A DNA stretch of 38,012 nt from Lachnospiraceae bacterium (GTDB lineage Bacteria; Bacillota; Clostridia; Lachnospirales; Lachnospiraceae), in contig CAAFZP010000148.1 of assembly GCA_900767585.1 (NCBI GenBank), positions 1-38,012 of the forward strand, read 5' to 3'. Shown in pieces: positions 23,538 through 31,107 of the stretch. Positions within the stretch are counted from its first letter, which is position 1. Every line of letters starts with the position of its first letter. Below the pieces are notes generated by a model, which saw only the letters and a program-made list of their open reading frames with translations, made no database searches and was not told where the DNA came from. A program made the position numbers and the translations under genes.

Positions 23538-24132
23538 AGAATAACTCTTTTTCCAACTGGAAGATGAAACTGTCGAGCAGCTGCATACGCTTTGTATATT
23601 CTGCTCTGGCTGCATCGGTCTTGCATCTCCGGATCTTCGGTTTGTTATTTCTATAATAATTTTTTATGCGGTAATACGCTTTCTTATAACTGGCTTCGTC
23701 TTCACAGGCAGTTGCCATCGAATCCCAGAGTACGCTGATGGCTCCGACTTCATCGAGCAGATCTGCATCCATAACAATCTTGCATTCCAGGGACAAATCC
23801 GCATCGGAATCTTTATCTTCATGAATCATAATGATCTCACCGACACGCCGGATCGTCTCCGAATCAATTCCTATGCTGTCCATGTACTCCACCGCCAACT
23901 CTGCGCCAACTTCTCCATGCGGACGTTCGTCATCCCATCCGATATCATGAAGCAGGGCTGCAAGTACAATCACATCCAAATCTCCACCAAGCTTCGACTG
24001 CAGCTTGATCGCCCACCGATACACACGCATCGTATGCTCAAACCGGCTGCGGAACGGATAATTGGAAGGACGTCCATTCTCGGAGGTCATCTTCTTCACA
24101 TATTCAATTACTTCTGCATAATTTACACTCAT
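23536..24132 (-). CDS. HD-domain phosphohydrolase
   Basis: 198 residues, cytoplasmic. Metal-binding HD signature: H33 (FEHTMRVYRWA), H62-D63 (AALLHDIGWDD), H104 (IMIHEDKD) and D122/D124 (VMDADLLDE). This matches the YedJ/RelA-like single HD-domain group of metal-dependent phosphohydrolases, often active on nucleotides, but the substrate cannot be predicted. A SigA-type promoter lies at 24194-24221. It is followed by a terminator and then the glycan operon; readthrough would join them. The Shine-Dalgarno before the ATG is weak (GGTGG). Confidence 0.88.
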   Translation of the reverse strand: MSVNYAEVIEYVKKMTSENGRPSNYPFRSRFEHTMRVYRWAIKLQSKLGGDLDVIVLAALLHDIGWDDERPHGEVGAELAVEYMDSIGIDSETIRRVGEIIMIHEDKDSDADLSLECKIVMDADLLDEVGAISVLWDSMATACEDEASYKKAYYRIKNYYRNNKPKIRRCKTDAARAEYTKRMQLLDSFIFQLEKELF

Positions 24133-24193
24133 GCTGTTGTTTCTGCCACCCGATTCTTTTGTTCTTCCCCAAGTCCAGTATCATTTATCTATC

Positions 24194-24221
24194 TATAAAA
24201 TGATATCATTTTTTTACAAAA
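24194..24221 (-). promoter_or_regulatory. Possible SigA promoter of the HD gene
   Basis: On the minus strand TTGTAA (24216-24221), 16 bp, TATAGA (24194-24199). The spacer holds ATGATATCAT, a perfect 10-bp palindrome. AT-rich context makes chance matches easier. Confidence 0.5.
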
Positions 24222-24250
24222 ATTACCACAAGTATTTTATATTTTTTAAA

Positions 24251-24513
24251 CCGTGCGGCTGGTGTTGTGAAGCTCTCATAAGCGTTACCCCGGCAGTTAA
24301 CTCAGTCCAGGCTGCCTCGCGGCGCACAGAAGGTTCTACTTAGTGCTGCTTCGTTCCCGACCTGACACGGTTCATAGATTTCTGTCGCGCAAGACCCAAA
24401 CATCAACGCCACTTACCGAGGGCAGCCTCACAAGAAGACAACCCGAAACCAGCCATCACCCCCTCTGTAGCGGATTGAGGGTACAGGGCACCGCTATCTC
24501 CCCGGCTGCACGG
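24251..24513 (-). ncRNA. ffs: Signal recognition particle RNA, large (Alu-containing) type
   Basis: On the minus strand the transcript begins CCGTGCAGCCGGGGAG and ends CCAGCCGCACGG, so the two ends pair. The domain IV hairpin is unmistakable: TGTCAGGTCGGGAACGAAGC followed by AGCA, the Ffh-binding symmetric and asymmetric loops capped by a GGAA tetraloop. Length is about 263 nt, as in Bacillus and clostridia with an Alu domain, not the 4.5S form. A -10 box lies at 24518-24523. The 3' end has no obvious T-tract. It lies downstream of tadA on the same strand, the usual Firmicutes neighbourhood. Confidence 0.95.
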
Positions 24514-24517
24514 AAAT

Positions 24518-24523
24518 TTTATA
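24518..24523 (-). promoter_or_regulatory. -10 box of the SRP RNA gene
   Basis: TATAAA on the minus strand about six bases before the predicted RNA 5' end. A TTTACG 20 bp upstream is a possible but poorly spaced -35. Confidence 0.5.
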
Positions 24524-24614
24524 ACAAGTCCACGCATACCTATCGTAAAGTTTATTTCCTGTAAACTCCATATCGACAGATACTTCTTTAGTATATAAAA
24601 ATAATTATGTAAAG

Positions 24615-25118
24615 TCAAGACATCCCATTATTTTCTTTCTTCATTGCTGCCTTCTTTTTTGCACGCAGCTCCGCGAAAAAACCAGACATCATCGCAGAAC
24701 ATTCTTCTTCGAGGATTCCGCGTGTCACCTCTACCTGATGATTGAACTGCTTCATGTCAAGCAGGTTCAGGATAGAGCCGGCACATCCTGCCTTCGGGTT
24801 CATACACCCGATCACAACCTTCGGAATACGTGCCTGCACGATTGCACCTGCACACATCTGACAAGGCTCTAATGTCACGTACATCGTACAATCCTCCAGC
24901 CGCCAGTCACCAAGCACCTTTGATGCTTTCCGGATTGCCATGATCTCAGCATGTGCAAGCGTCGTCTTGTCCACATTCCGCCGGTTATATCCGCGGGCAA
25001 TCACCTTTCCATCATAGACGATCACACAGCCGATCGGCACATCGCCATTTGCGGCTGCCTTCTTCGCCAGCGTGACTGCCTGCCGCATATACCGTTCATC
25101 TTCACTCATTTTTTTCAT
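24615..25118 (-). CDS. tadA: tRNA-specific adenosine deaminase TadA
   Basis: 167 residues. Zinc-dependent deaminase converting adenosine-34 of tRNA-Arg(ACG) to inosine. The catalytic site is clear: H56-A-E58 (TTLAHAEIMAI) and P85-C86-x-x-C89 (LEPCQMCAGA), plus the TadA-specific NPKAGCAGS segment and FFAELRAKKK tail. Length is typical. The ATG at 25118 follows AAAGGAT; a second ATG three codons later is possible. The gene is divergent from the GNAT gene and upstream of the SRP RNA. Essential in most bacteria. Confidence 0.96.
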   Translation of the reverse strand: MKKMSEDERYMRQAVTLAKKAAANGDVPIGCVIVYDGKVIARGYNRRNVDKTTLAHAEIMAIRKASKVLGDWRLEDCTMYVTLEPCQMCAGAIVQARIPKVVIGCMNPKAGCAGSILNLLDMKQFNHQVEVTRGILEEECSAMMSGFFAELRAKKKAAMKKENNGMS

Positions 25119-25132
25119 ATTGTATCCTTTTC

Positions 25133-25161
25133 TTGTGCGTTCCCATAAAATGTACTATACT
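25133..25161 (+). promoter_or_regulatory. Probable SigA promoter of the GNAT gene
   Basis: TTGTGC (25133-25138), 17 bp, TATACT (25156-25161) on the plus strand, about 100 bp before the ATG, leaving an untranslated leader in which I see no known structure. Confidence 0.55.
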
Positions 25162-25264
25162 GACACCATACCGGCAGGCTGCATTTCCATCATCATACCC
25201 ATCCACCCTTACACGGCAGATTCCCGTATGATTCGCAGCTGCATGTAACAGAAAGGAGATCCGC

Positions 25265-25810
25265 ATGGGGCCACTTGTCAAATATACAAACCGTTTAATT
25301 CTACGCGTGGAAAATGAATCCAAAGCGAAACAGGTCTTAGAGCTCTATCTGCGCAACCGCATCCCGTTTGAACAATACGAGCCGACCCGCCCGGCCTCCT
25401 TCTACACGAAAGATTACCATTGGTCTTCCCTGCACCGCGAATACATCGCTTATTCGATGGGAACATTTCTTCGTTATTATATCTACTTAAAAAACCGTCC
25501 GGACAAGATCATTGGAGCCGTCAATTTCAACATCTTCCGCACTGCACGGGAACCGTATGCGGAGATCGGTTACAAGATTGACGCCCTCTACCAAAACCGC
25601 GGTATCGCTTATGAAGCCTGTATGACCGCCATGAATGTCATGTCCGGTGATTATGGCATTCACCGGATCGACGCGCGCATCCATCCGGACAACGCAGCTT
25701 CCATGGCACTTGCCACAAAGCTGGGGTTCCGTCCATTACAATTCGAACCGCAAAGTGCCAATATCCTCGGTCACTATGTCGGTCTCATGCGCTACACCCG
25801 TCTTCTCTGA
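25265..25810 (+). CDS. GNAT-family N-acetyltransferase
   Basis: 181 residues, cytoplasmic. RimJ/RimL-like GNAT pattern: N-terminal NRLILRVENESKAKQVLELY, central IIGAVNFNIFR, AEIGYKIDALYQNRGIAYEA (the acetyl-CoA loop Q-N-R-G-I-A), and HRIDARIHPDNAASMALATK with LGFRP, the classic N..S...A.KLGF end. AAAGGAG sits seven bases before the ATG. Target unknown: could be a ribosomal protein, another protein N-terminus or a small molecule. Its 3' end overlaps the convergent neighbour by 19 bp. Confidence 0.92.
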   Translation: MGPLVKYTNRLILRVENESKAKQVLELYLRNRIPFEQYEPTRPASFYTKDYHWSSLHREYIAYSMGTFLRYYIYLKNRPDKIIGAVNFNIFRTAREPYAEIGYKIDALYQNRGIAYEACMTAMNVMSGDYGIHRIDARIHPDNAASMALATKLGFRPLQFEPQSANILGHYVGLMRYTRLL

Positions 25811-26778
25811 AACCTGTCCGGTTCCGCATTGCCAATCCCCGATGCGGAAAATGCACCGTGCTCTGTAATTTCGGATACCCAGTAGCCGAAATTTCCCGTC
25901 AAAATCTTCGTTTTCTGAACCGGGATAAATACCCGGAACCCAAACATATTCGCCAGATACCGCTCTTTGTTCGTGAAAATCCCCGGCACTCCGATCACCC
26001 GCAGTTCTGCTTTGTTCATCTTCACTTTTCCAAGCATCAGATATTGGTATTTGTAATACCCATGCGCAAGGAAGCTGTTCACCGCGAGTTTCCAGTTCTC
26101 CATGTCCAGCTTTCCGATGTCCTGTGGCACAATCTTCACACCATCTATAATCTGACTTCCTGTTGTAAGCGGAACTTTCGGATACGTGGAAAGCATCTCC
26201 TGGTAGCTGTCCGCAGATTCCCCCGGCAGCAAAATCCGCGGAATCTCATCAACCTCCGGCTCCTCATCTGCCGGCTGTACCCCGGACTGCATACGGATTT
26301 GCTCATCGGCAGGCTGTATCCCGGGCTGCATACGGATTTGCTCATCGGCAGGCTGCGTCCCGGACTGCATACCGGTTTGCTCATCGGCAACCCGCACCTG
26401 CCTTAAGTCGTACCGCTCTGTCGTCCAGGTACCGGCCAGGATTTCACCATCGTCGCACACAAAATACACACCCTCGTATTCAGGAAATGCCACGCCATCT
26501 CCAAGCGGATTGCTCCACGGAAGCTCCACGCTCGTCAGGATTGTATCACGTTCCCCTGCTTTAAACTGCACCGACGCAAACGGTTTTGCCTGCCCGTGCC
26601 ATAGCAGATACGCATAACACGTACACGCATACTCCTTGTACATTTTCATCCCCATTCGTATTCTTGTCACATCTGTATTCCGGCTGCTGATTCTCTGTAC
26701 TTTGATAAATCCGGCAATCTCGCACCGCACGTACTCACGATACCGGTAAATATAAGACACCCATCTTCTCTGCTGCAT
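25792..26778 (-). CDS. Lachnospiraceae protein of unknown function (possibly DUF6128)
   Basis: 328 residues, no signal peptide or membrane helix. The N-terminal part (about 1-140) begins MQQRRWVSYIYRYREYVRCE and has alternating strands (FASVQFKAGERDTILTSVEL). A middle linker carries three copies of a 13-residue repeat (ADEQIRMQPGIQP type). The C-terminal 120 residues (KLDMENWKLAVNSFLAHGYY, LRVIGVPGIFTNKERYLANM, FGYWVSEI) form a conserved domain I associate with Lachnospiraceae DUF6128 proteins, whose role is unknown. The start at ATG 26778 is favoured by GAGG six bases upstream; the longer ORF to 26877 has an uncharacteristic Cys-rich lead. The gap to rsmA (26779-27000) contains a TATAAT at 26943-26948 on the minus strand but no good -35. 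Confidence 0.7.
   Translation of the reverse strand: MQQRRWVSYIYRYREYVRCEIAGFIKVQRISSRNTDVTRIRMGMKMYKEYACTCYAYLLWHGQAKPFASVQFKAGERDTILTSVELPWSNPLGDGVAFPEYEGVYFVCDDGEILAGTWTTERYDLRQVRVADEQTGMQSGTQPADEQIRMQPGIQPADEQIRMQSGVQPADEEPEVDEIPRILLPGESADSYQEMLSTYPKVPLTTGSQIIDGVKIVPQDIGKLDMENWKLAVNSFLAHGYYKYQYLMLGKVKMNKAELRVIGVPGIFTNKERYLANMFGFRVFIPVQKTKILTGNFGYWVSEITEHGAFSASGIGNAEPDRFQRRRV
26263..26379 (-). repeat. Three tandem 39-bp in-frame repeats
   Basis: Copies start at 26263, 26302 and 26341 (CTCATCGGCAGGCTG and following on the plus strand) and encode about 13 residues each in the linker of the unknown-function protein. Copies differ at several bases, so it is an older or more tolerant expansion. 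Confidence 0.88.
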
Positions 26779-27000
26779 CACATGCCTCGCTCCCCTTCCT
26801 GTTTCTTTGCAGAGATTGCAAGTCATGCTGCACGAATCTATCCCCATCCACCGTGCATGTCCACAATCTCCTGACAATACGTACTATATATGTATGCGGG
26901 AGCTTGTCTGTTTAGCACGAAATTATTACGACATCCTATACGATTATACGACACCGGACTGCATATTCCATGCCCGGTTGCCAACACATCTATGCTCTGC

Positions 27001-27849
27001 CTATTCGCACAGCAGATCGGAAAGTTCCGCAAACTGTGCGAGCGTCAGCGCTTCCCCACGGATACTCTCGGAAAGTCCCATCTTCCGGAGCGCCTCTACA
27101 ACCGCGTCCTTGCTGATCGATAATTCTGCGGAGTTATTGATCCCGTTTTGCAATGTTTTCCGGCGCTGGTTAAACGACGCACGGATCAGCTTGAACATAA
27201 ATTTCTCATCTTTCACAACGATTTTTGGCTCCGTGTGTCTCGTCAGCCGGATGACTGCTGAGCCAACATTCGGGCGCGGCATAAAACAGTTCGGCGGTAC
27301 ATTTGCCACGATATACGGTTCCGCATAATACTGCACCGCAAGCGACAATGCGCCATAGTCCTTGCCGCCCGGTCCCGCCTGCATCCGCTCGGCAACTTCT
27401 TTTTGCACCATGACCGTGATGGATGTCGCCGGGATATGATTCTCAAAAAGTCCCATGATGATCGGTGTCGTAATATAATATGGAAGATTCGCCACAACCT
27501 TCACCGGTCTGCCGCCGGTCAATGCCGCGATATCCACCTTCAGGATATCCTCATTTACGACTGTCACGTTGTCATACTCCGCAAGTGTCTCTGCAAGAAT
27601 CGGAAGCAGGTTCTTGTCGATTTCCACCGCAAATACTTCTCCCGCCGCCTCGGCTAAATACTGCGTCATCGTGCCGATACCCGGTCCGATTTCCAGCACA
27701 ACATCGTCCTTTGTAATCTCCGCTGCCCGGATGATTTTCTCGATTACATGCCCGTCAATCAGGAAATTCTGACCGAACCGCTTCTGGAACGCAAAATTAT
27801 ACTTCTGTATGATTTCTATTGTAACTTTTGGATTGCTAAGTTTTTCCAT
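27001..27849 (-). CDS. rsmA: 16S rRNA dimethyladenosine transferase RsmA (KsgA)
   Basis: 282 residues. Dimethylates two adjacent adenines in helix 45 of 16S rRNA, a late step in 30S maturation. Motifs: KRFGQNFLID (23-32), LEIGPGIGTMT (SAM-binding motif I, about 52-62), VEIDKNL, VNEDILKVD and the catalytic N121-L-P-Y-Y. The C-terminal region FNQRRKTLQNGI is typical. GGAGA precedes the ATG. It lies 15 bp after tatD on the same strand, the usual tatD-rsmA pairing in Firmicutes. Loss of this gene gives kasugamycin resistance in other species. Confidence 0.97.
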   Translation of the reverse strand: MEKLSNPKVTIEIIQKYNFAFQKRFGQNFLIDGHVIEKIIRAAEITKDDVVLEIGPGIGTMTQYLAEAAGEVFAVEIDKNLLPILAETLAEYDNVTVVNEDILKVDIAALTGGRPVKVVANLPYYITTPIIMGLFENHIPATSITVMVQKEVAERMQAGPGGKDYGALSLAVQYYAEPYIVANVPPNCFMPRPNVGSAVIRLTRHTEPKIVVKDEKFMFKLIRASFNQRRKTLQNGINNSAELSISKDAVVEALRKMGLSESIRGEALTLAQFAELSDLLCE

Positions 27850-27864
27850 TCTATCTCCATTTCT

Positions 27865-28644
27865 CTACGCCCAGATTCTGTACATCCTGTGCGCATTCTC
27901 CCAGGTTGCCGCATACACCTCATCCACGGAAATCTCCTTGATATCCGCGATTGCCTGTGCCACATAAGTAAGCTTTGCGGAATCATTGCGTTTCCCGCGG
28001 AATGGCTCCGGTGTAAGGTACGGTGCATCCGTCTCAAGCACGATATTTGACAGCGGAATATATGCCACTGCTTCCTTTAATTTCTTCGCATTCTTAAATG
28101 TCACCACGCCACCAATGCCAAAATAAAATCCCATATTCAGGAAGTCTCGTGCACTCTCCTTCGAATACGAATAACAATGGATCACACCACCAATCTCCTC
28201 TGCGTGGGAAGCCCGCATAATCCGGATTGTGTCCTGCGCCGCATCCCGGCTGTGGATCGCGATTGGCAACTTTAACTCGCGTGCAATATCCATCTGCCCG
28301 GCGAACCATTTGTGCTGCAACGCCTTGTCCGTTTCTTCATAATGATAATCGAGTCCGATTTCACCGATCGCCACGATCTTGTCATGTTTTGCAAGCTCCT
28401 TCAACCGTGTCACATTGTCCGGATTCTCAAGCTCCGCAACTTCGGATGGAAAGATACCGACCACTCCGTACAGATTCTCGTATTTTTCTGTCATCCGAAC
28501 CGTCTCTTCACTCGCACTGATATTCGTCCCGATGTTTGTCACCGCCTGCACGCCCTGCGATGCAAAACCTGCCAGAAGCTCCTCCCGGTCTGCATCAAAG
28601 CTCTCATCATCGTAATGCGCATGTGTATCAAATATCTGAATCAT
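27865..28644 (-). CDS. tatD: TatD-family metal-dependent hydrolase (DNase)
   Basis: 259 residues, TIM-barrel hydrolase. Metal ligands in order: H8 and H10 (DTHAHYDDESFD), E in AIGEIGLDYHYE, H in PIAIHSRDA, H in GVIHCYSYS, and D in NIVLETDAPYLTPEP. These match TatD/YcfH proteins, described as 3'-5' DNases and, in some cases, D-aminoacyl-tRNA deacylases. AAGGTG lies before the ATG. Upstream partner of rsmA. Confidence 0.96.
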   Translation of the reverse strand: MIQIFDTHAHYDDESFDADREELLAGFASQGVQAVTNIGTNISASEETVRMTEKYENLYGVVGIFPSEVAELENPDNVTRLKELAKHDKIVAIGEIGLDYHYEETDKALQHKWFAGQMDIARELKLPIAIHSRDAAQDTIRIMRASHAEEIGGVIHCYSYSKESARDFLNMGFYFGIGGVVTFKNAKKLKEAVAYIPLSNIVLETDAPYLTPEPFRGKRNDSAKLTYVAQAIADIKEISVDEVYAATWENAHRMYRIWA

Positions 28645-28675
28645 CTTTTTTCACCTTTAAGTTTCCTGTTTTGTA

Positions 28676-28708
28676 GGTCACCACGCACCACCGTGATGAC
28701 CGTTTTTT
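28676..28708 (+). terminator. Terminator-like hairpin without an upstream plus-strand gene
   Basis: GGTCACCACG/CGTGATGACC stem (10 bp, one mismatch, 6-nt loop) followed by GTTTTTT on the plus strand. It lies in the gap upstream of tatD, and the nearest plus-strand gene upstream ends at 25810. It could terminate antisense transcription or an unannotated short RNA. The rest of the 28709-28793 stretch is AT-rich with no clear feature. Confidence 0.5.
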
Positions 28709-28793
28709 ATTTTACCCTACCGACGATATTCCTGCAACCCTGGTTTCTCTGCATCCCATATATCTATATTTACGAATTTCTTTTGTTCCGCTA

Positions 28794-28822
28794 TTGAAAT
28801 CCCCTTGCAAATTCGGTAAAAT
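28794..28822 (+). promoter_or_regulatory. Probable SigA promoter of the small chemoreceptor
   Basis: TTGAAA (28794-28799), 17 bp, TAAAAT (28817-28822); predicted leader about 34 bases ending in a strong AGGAGG. No sigma-28 pattern is visible here. Confidence 0.65.
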
Positions 28823-28862
28823 GGGAATTAGGTATATGTTACGAACAAGGAGGAGCATATTT

Positions 28863-29456
28863 ATGACAATTAATGACTATTTAGATATGGAAGCACTTGA
28901 TAATATCTTAGAGCAATGGGCAGCTGCAACACATATGATTGCGGTTGTTCTTGATGATGAAGGTAACTTCCTTTCCAACAAGCTTGGATTTTCCAGAAAT
29001 AATGTAGAAGCATTTGGCGAGAGCATCGAAGTTGATGATGTCGAGGTTGCAACCGTCGTTGGTGGACCCCTGGATGAGGATACAGACGAAGAAGTTGTCG
29101 AGGCTGCTGCACAGACATTGGTTTCCGCAGTACAGAATCTGTTAGAAGCCGGCTATCGCAAGAAAAAATACGAAGAGGCGGTTGCTGCCTTCAATGAGCA
29201 GATTGACGGAGCTGCAGCTTTGCTCAAGGAGCTTGCCGGAAAATCCCAGGGCTTAAAGAAGATTGAGAACAAACAGAATATCCTCGCTTTGAATGCATCC
29301 ATCGAGGCTGCTCGTGCTGGTGAGGCCGGCCGCGGATTTACCGTTGTCGCCCATGAATTTGGTAAAATGGCACACGAATCCGGCGTGATCAACGACTCGA
29401 TTCAGAAGACATTACAGAAGCTTGATTCCTTTGTGAAGAACTTTGAAGCGGAATAA
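28863..29456 (+). CDS. Miniature soluble methyl-accepting chemotaxis protein with reduced PocR-like sensor
   Basis: 197 residues, no membrane segment. Residues 1-40 (MTINDYLDMEALDNILEQWA, then MIAVVLDDEGNFLS) resemble the start of a PocR ligand-binding domain, and about 60-100 (VATVVGGPLDEDTDEEVV) resemble its end, but the cysteine-bearing core between them is missing. From about 135 comes the receptor signalling tip NILALNASIEAARAGEAGRG followed by FTVVAHEFGKMA, the CheA/CheW-contacting hairpin. The flanking helices are only a few heptads long, so methylation helices are largely absent. ATG 28863 was chosen because AGGAGG lies just upstream; the longer frame from 28794 starts inside the promoter. 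It should act in the cytoplasm on CheA, but the ligand is unknown. Confidence 0.82.
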   Translation: MTINDYLDMEALDNILEQWAAATHMIAVVLDDEGNFLSNKLGFSRNNVEAFGESIEVDDVEVATVVGGPLDEDTDEEVVEAAAQTLVSAVQNLLEAGYRKKKYEEAVAAFNEQIDGAAALLKELAGKSQGLKKIENKQNILALNASIEAARAGEAGRGFTVVAHEFGKMAHESGVINDSIQKTLQKLDSFVKNFEAE

Positions 29457-29473
29457 AAAAGAGGAATTTGAGG

Positions 29474-29495
29474 ATTGTGAAAACTTTTTCACAAT
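29474..29495. promoter_or_regulatory. 22-bp perfect palindrome after the chemoreceptor gene
   Basis: ATTGTGAAAA, CT, TTTTCACAAT: perfect 10-bp arms 17 bp after the stop codon. No T-tract follows, so it is not a standard terminator; it has the look of a regulator site. It resembles Rex or CRP half-sites but the spacing fits neither. Confidence 0.45.
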
Positions 29496-29578
29496 TAGAA
29501 CATATTTTAGACACATTTTATTGCTATAGTATGCATTGTAAGAGCTTTTCATATATTTGAATCCTCTCTCCCCTCAAA

Positions 29579-29631
29579 CAAGTGGCGAATTAATTCCCTC
29601 CCCGGTTTTTCTCGCCACTTGTTTTCTGTTT
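29579..29631 (+). terminator. Intrinsic terminator of the chemoreceptor gene (long loop)
   Basis: Perfect 10-bp stem CAAGTGGCGA/TCGCCACTTG with a 23-nt loop, then TTTTCTGTTT. It lies about 120 bp after the stop codon. The intervening sequence (29496-29578) is AT-rich with no gene I can support. Confidence 0.75.
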
Positions 29632-29662
29632 ATCACGATTCATTCACACTTAGACTTAATAA

Positions 29663-29823
29663 TTGCGAAATGCACTTGAATTTGTATATATATTACCTGC
29701 ATCCACTTCTGCAAATATAGGATGTATTGGAACTAAGAAGTACTAGATGTTCTAAGTTCCAAACATATTTATATTTCCAGAAGTGGATGCAGATATATAT
29801 TCAAATTCAAGCACATTTCGCAA
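29663..29823. mobile_element. 161-bp long imperfect palindrome (MITE-like element)
   Basis: The left arm starting TTGCGAAATG returns as the right arm ending CATTTCGCAA. Pairing continues inwards through CTTGAATTTG, TATATATA, TGCATCCACTTCTG and TTGGAACT to a CTAG centre (29743-29746), with a 3-base insertion and a few mismatches, so most of the element can fold into one hairpin. There is no ORF inside. A candidate 3-bp AAT duplication flanks it. This fits a miniature inverted-repeat element; alternatively it is a long structured leader for the aminotransferase gene, whose ATG lies 29 bp downstream. Confidence 0.75.
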
Positions 29824-29851
29824 ATCAACAAAAAGAAAGGAAAATAAATCC

Positions 29852-31039
29852 ATGATTAACGAATTCTACAAGGATATGACAGGAAAAGGTTCCGTGATCC
29901 GCCAATTTTTTGATTATGCCAACAAAAAAGGAGCAGAGATTGGCATGGAGAATATCTACAACTTCTCTATTGGAAACCCTTCTGTTCCTGTACCACAGAC
30001 ATTTACCAATCGTATGATCGAACTGTTGCAGACCGAGGATCCGGTGAAGCTGCACAGCTACAGCCCATCGCTTGGACTTCCATCTACGCGACAGGCGGTT
30101 GCCGATTCTTTGAATAAGCGTTTTGGCATGAACTACACGATGGACCACATCTTCATGACAAGTGCGGCAGCGAGTGCGCTCGCACATGCACTTCGCTGTG
30201 TGACAAAGGACGGCGATGAGGTTATCACCTTCGCACCTTACTTCCCGGAATATGTTCCGTATGTGACAGGTACCGGTGCCAAGCTTACCGTAATTCCTGC
30301 CGATATCACCACATTCCAGATTAACTTCGAAGAGTTTGAGAAGGTCCTGAACCCAAATGTCCAGGCAATCCTGATCAACTCTCCGAACAACCCTTCCGGT
30401 ATCGTATATTCAACTGCCACGATCACGAAGCTGGCGGATATCCTGCGTGCAAAAGAGAAAGAATACGGGCATCCGATCTACCTGATCTCCGATGAGCCTT
30501 ACCGTGAGATCGTATTTGCCGGTGTGGATGCACCATTTATCTCCAAGTTATATGAGAATACGATCTGCTGTTATTCGTTCAGTAAGTCTGTATCTCTGCC
30601 GGGTGAGCGTATCGGTTACATGGCAGTGAACCCAGCCTGCGAGGATGCGAAGCTTCTCGTACTTATGGCTGGTCAGATCTCCAGATTTACCGGACACAAC
30701 TGCCCACCTTCCATCATCCAGATGGCTGTAGAATCTGTGCTTGATCAGACAAGTGACCTGTCGATCTATGAGACGAACAAGAATATTTTATATAAAGAAC
30801 TGACACGCATCGGCTATGAGATCGTCGAACCGGGCGGAACCTTCTACATGTTCCCGCGTGCCCTGACGGAAGATGCAAATGAATTCTGCTGGCGTGCAGC
30901 CAAGGAGCTGAACCTGATCATCGTACCGGGTGACAGCTTCTTATGTCCGGAACATTTCCGGATCTCCTACTGCGTGACAACGGATATGGTCGAAAAAGCC
31001 ATTCCACTCTTTGAAAAACTTTACAAATTATATAGATAA
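29852..31039 (+). CDS. PLP-dependent aminotransferase, class I/II
   Basis: 395 residues, fold type I. Features: NFSIGNPSVPVPQTFTNRMI near the N-terminus, HSYSPSLGLPSTRQAVADSL, INSPNNPSGIVYS (the NNPSG motif that contacts the cofactor), SDEPYREIVF (the D and Y near PLP) and SFSKSVSLPGERIGY, which holds the Schiff-base lysine. The C-terminal FRISYCV supplies the carboxylate-binding arginine. It is of the aspartate/aromatic aminotransferase type common in Lachnospiraceae, but the substrate cannot be set from sequence. The ATG at 29852 is preceded by AAAGGA; the longer frame would start inside the palindromic element and is rejected. A -10-like TATAAT (31056-31061) follows, before malQ. Confidence 0.93.
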   Translation: MINEFYKDMTGKGSVIRQFFDYANKKGAEIGMENIYNFSIGNPSVPVPQTFTNRMIELLQTEDPVKLHSYSPSLGLPSTRQAVADSLNKRFGMNYTMDHIFMTSAAASALAHALRCVTKDGDEVITFAPYFPEYVPYVTGTGAKLTVIPADITTFQINFEEFEKVLNPNVQAILINSPNNPSGIVYSTATITKLADILRAKEKEYGHPIYLISDEPYREIVFAGVDAPFISKLYENTICCYSFSKSVSLPGERIGYMAVNPACEDAKLLVLMAGQISRFTGHNCPPSIIQMAVESVLDQTSDLSIYETNKNILYKELTRIGYEIVEPGGTFYMFPRALTEDANEFCWRAAKELNLIIVPGDSFLCPEHFRISYCVTTDMVEKAIPLFEKLYKLYR

Positions 31040-31055
31040 TTTCCTGGATTTTCGG

Positions 31056-31061
31056 TATAAT
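31056..31061 (+). promoter_or_regulatory. Possible -10 box of the malQ unit
   Basis: A perfect TATAAT 47 bp before the malQ start codon, within the 68-bp gap after the aminotransferase. No convincing -35 lies 17 bp upstream, so confidence is limited. Confidence 0.4.
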
Positions 31062-31107
31062 GAAGTTTGGTTTATAGGAGATACATAATTAGGAGGACAA
31101 AAATATT

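Noticed and set aside
29474..29495. Rex (redox repressor) binding site
   Set aside because: Half-sites match, but the spacer is six bases instead of four, and the site follows rather than precedes a gene.
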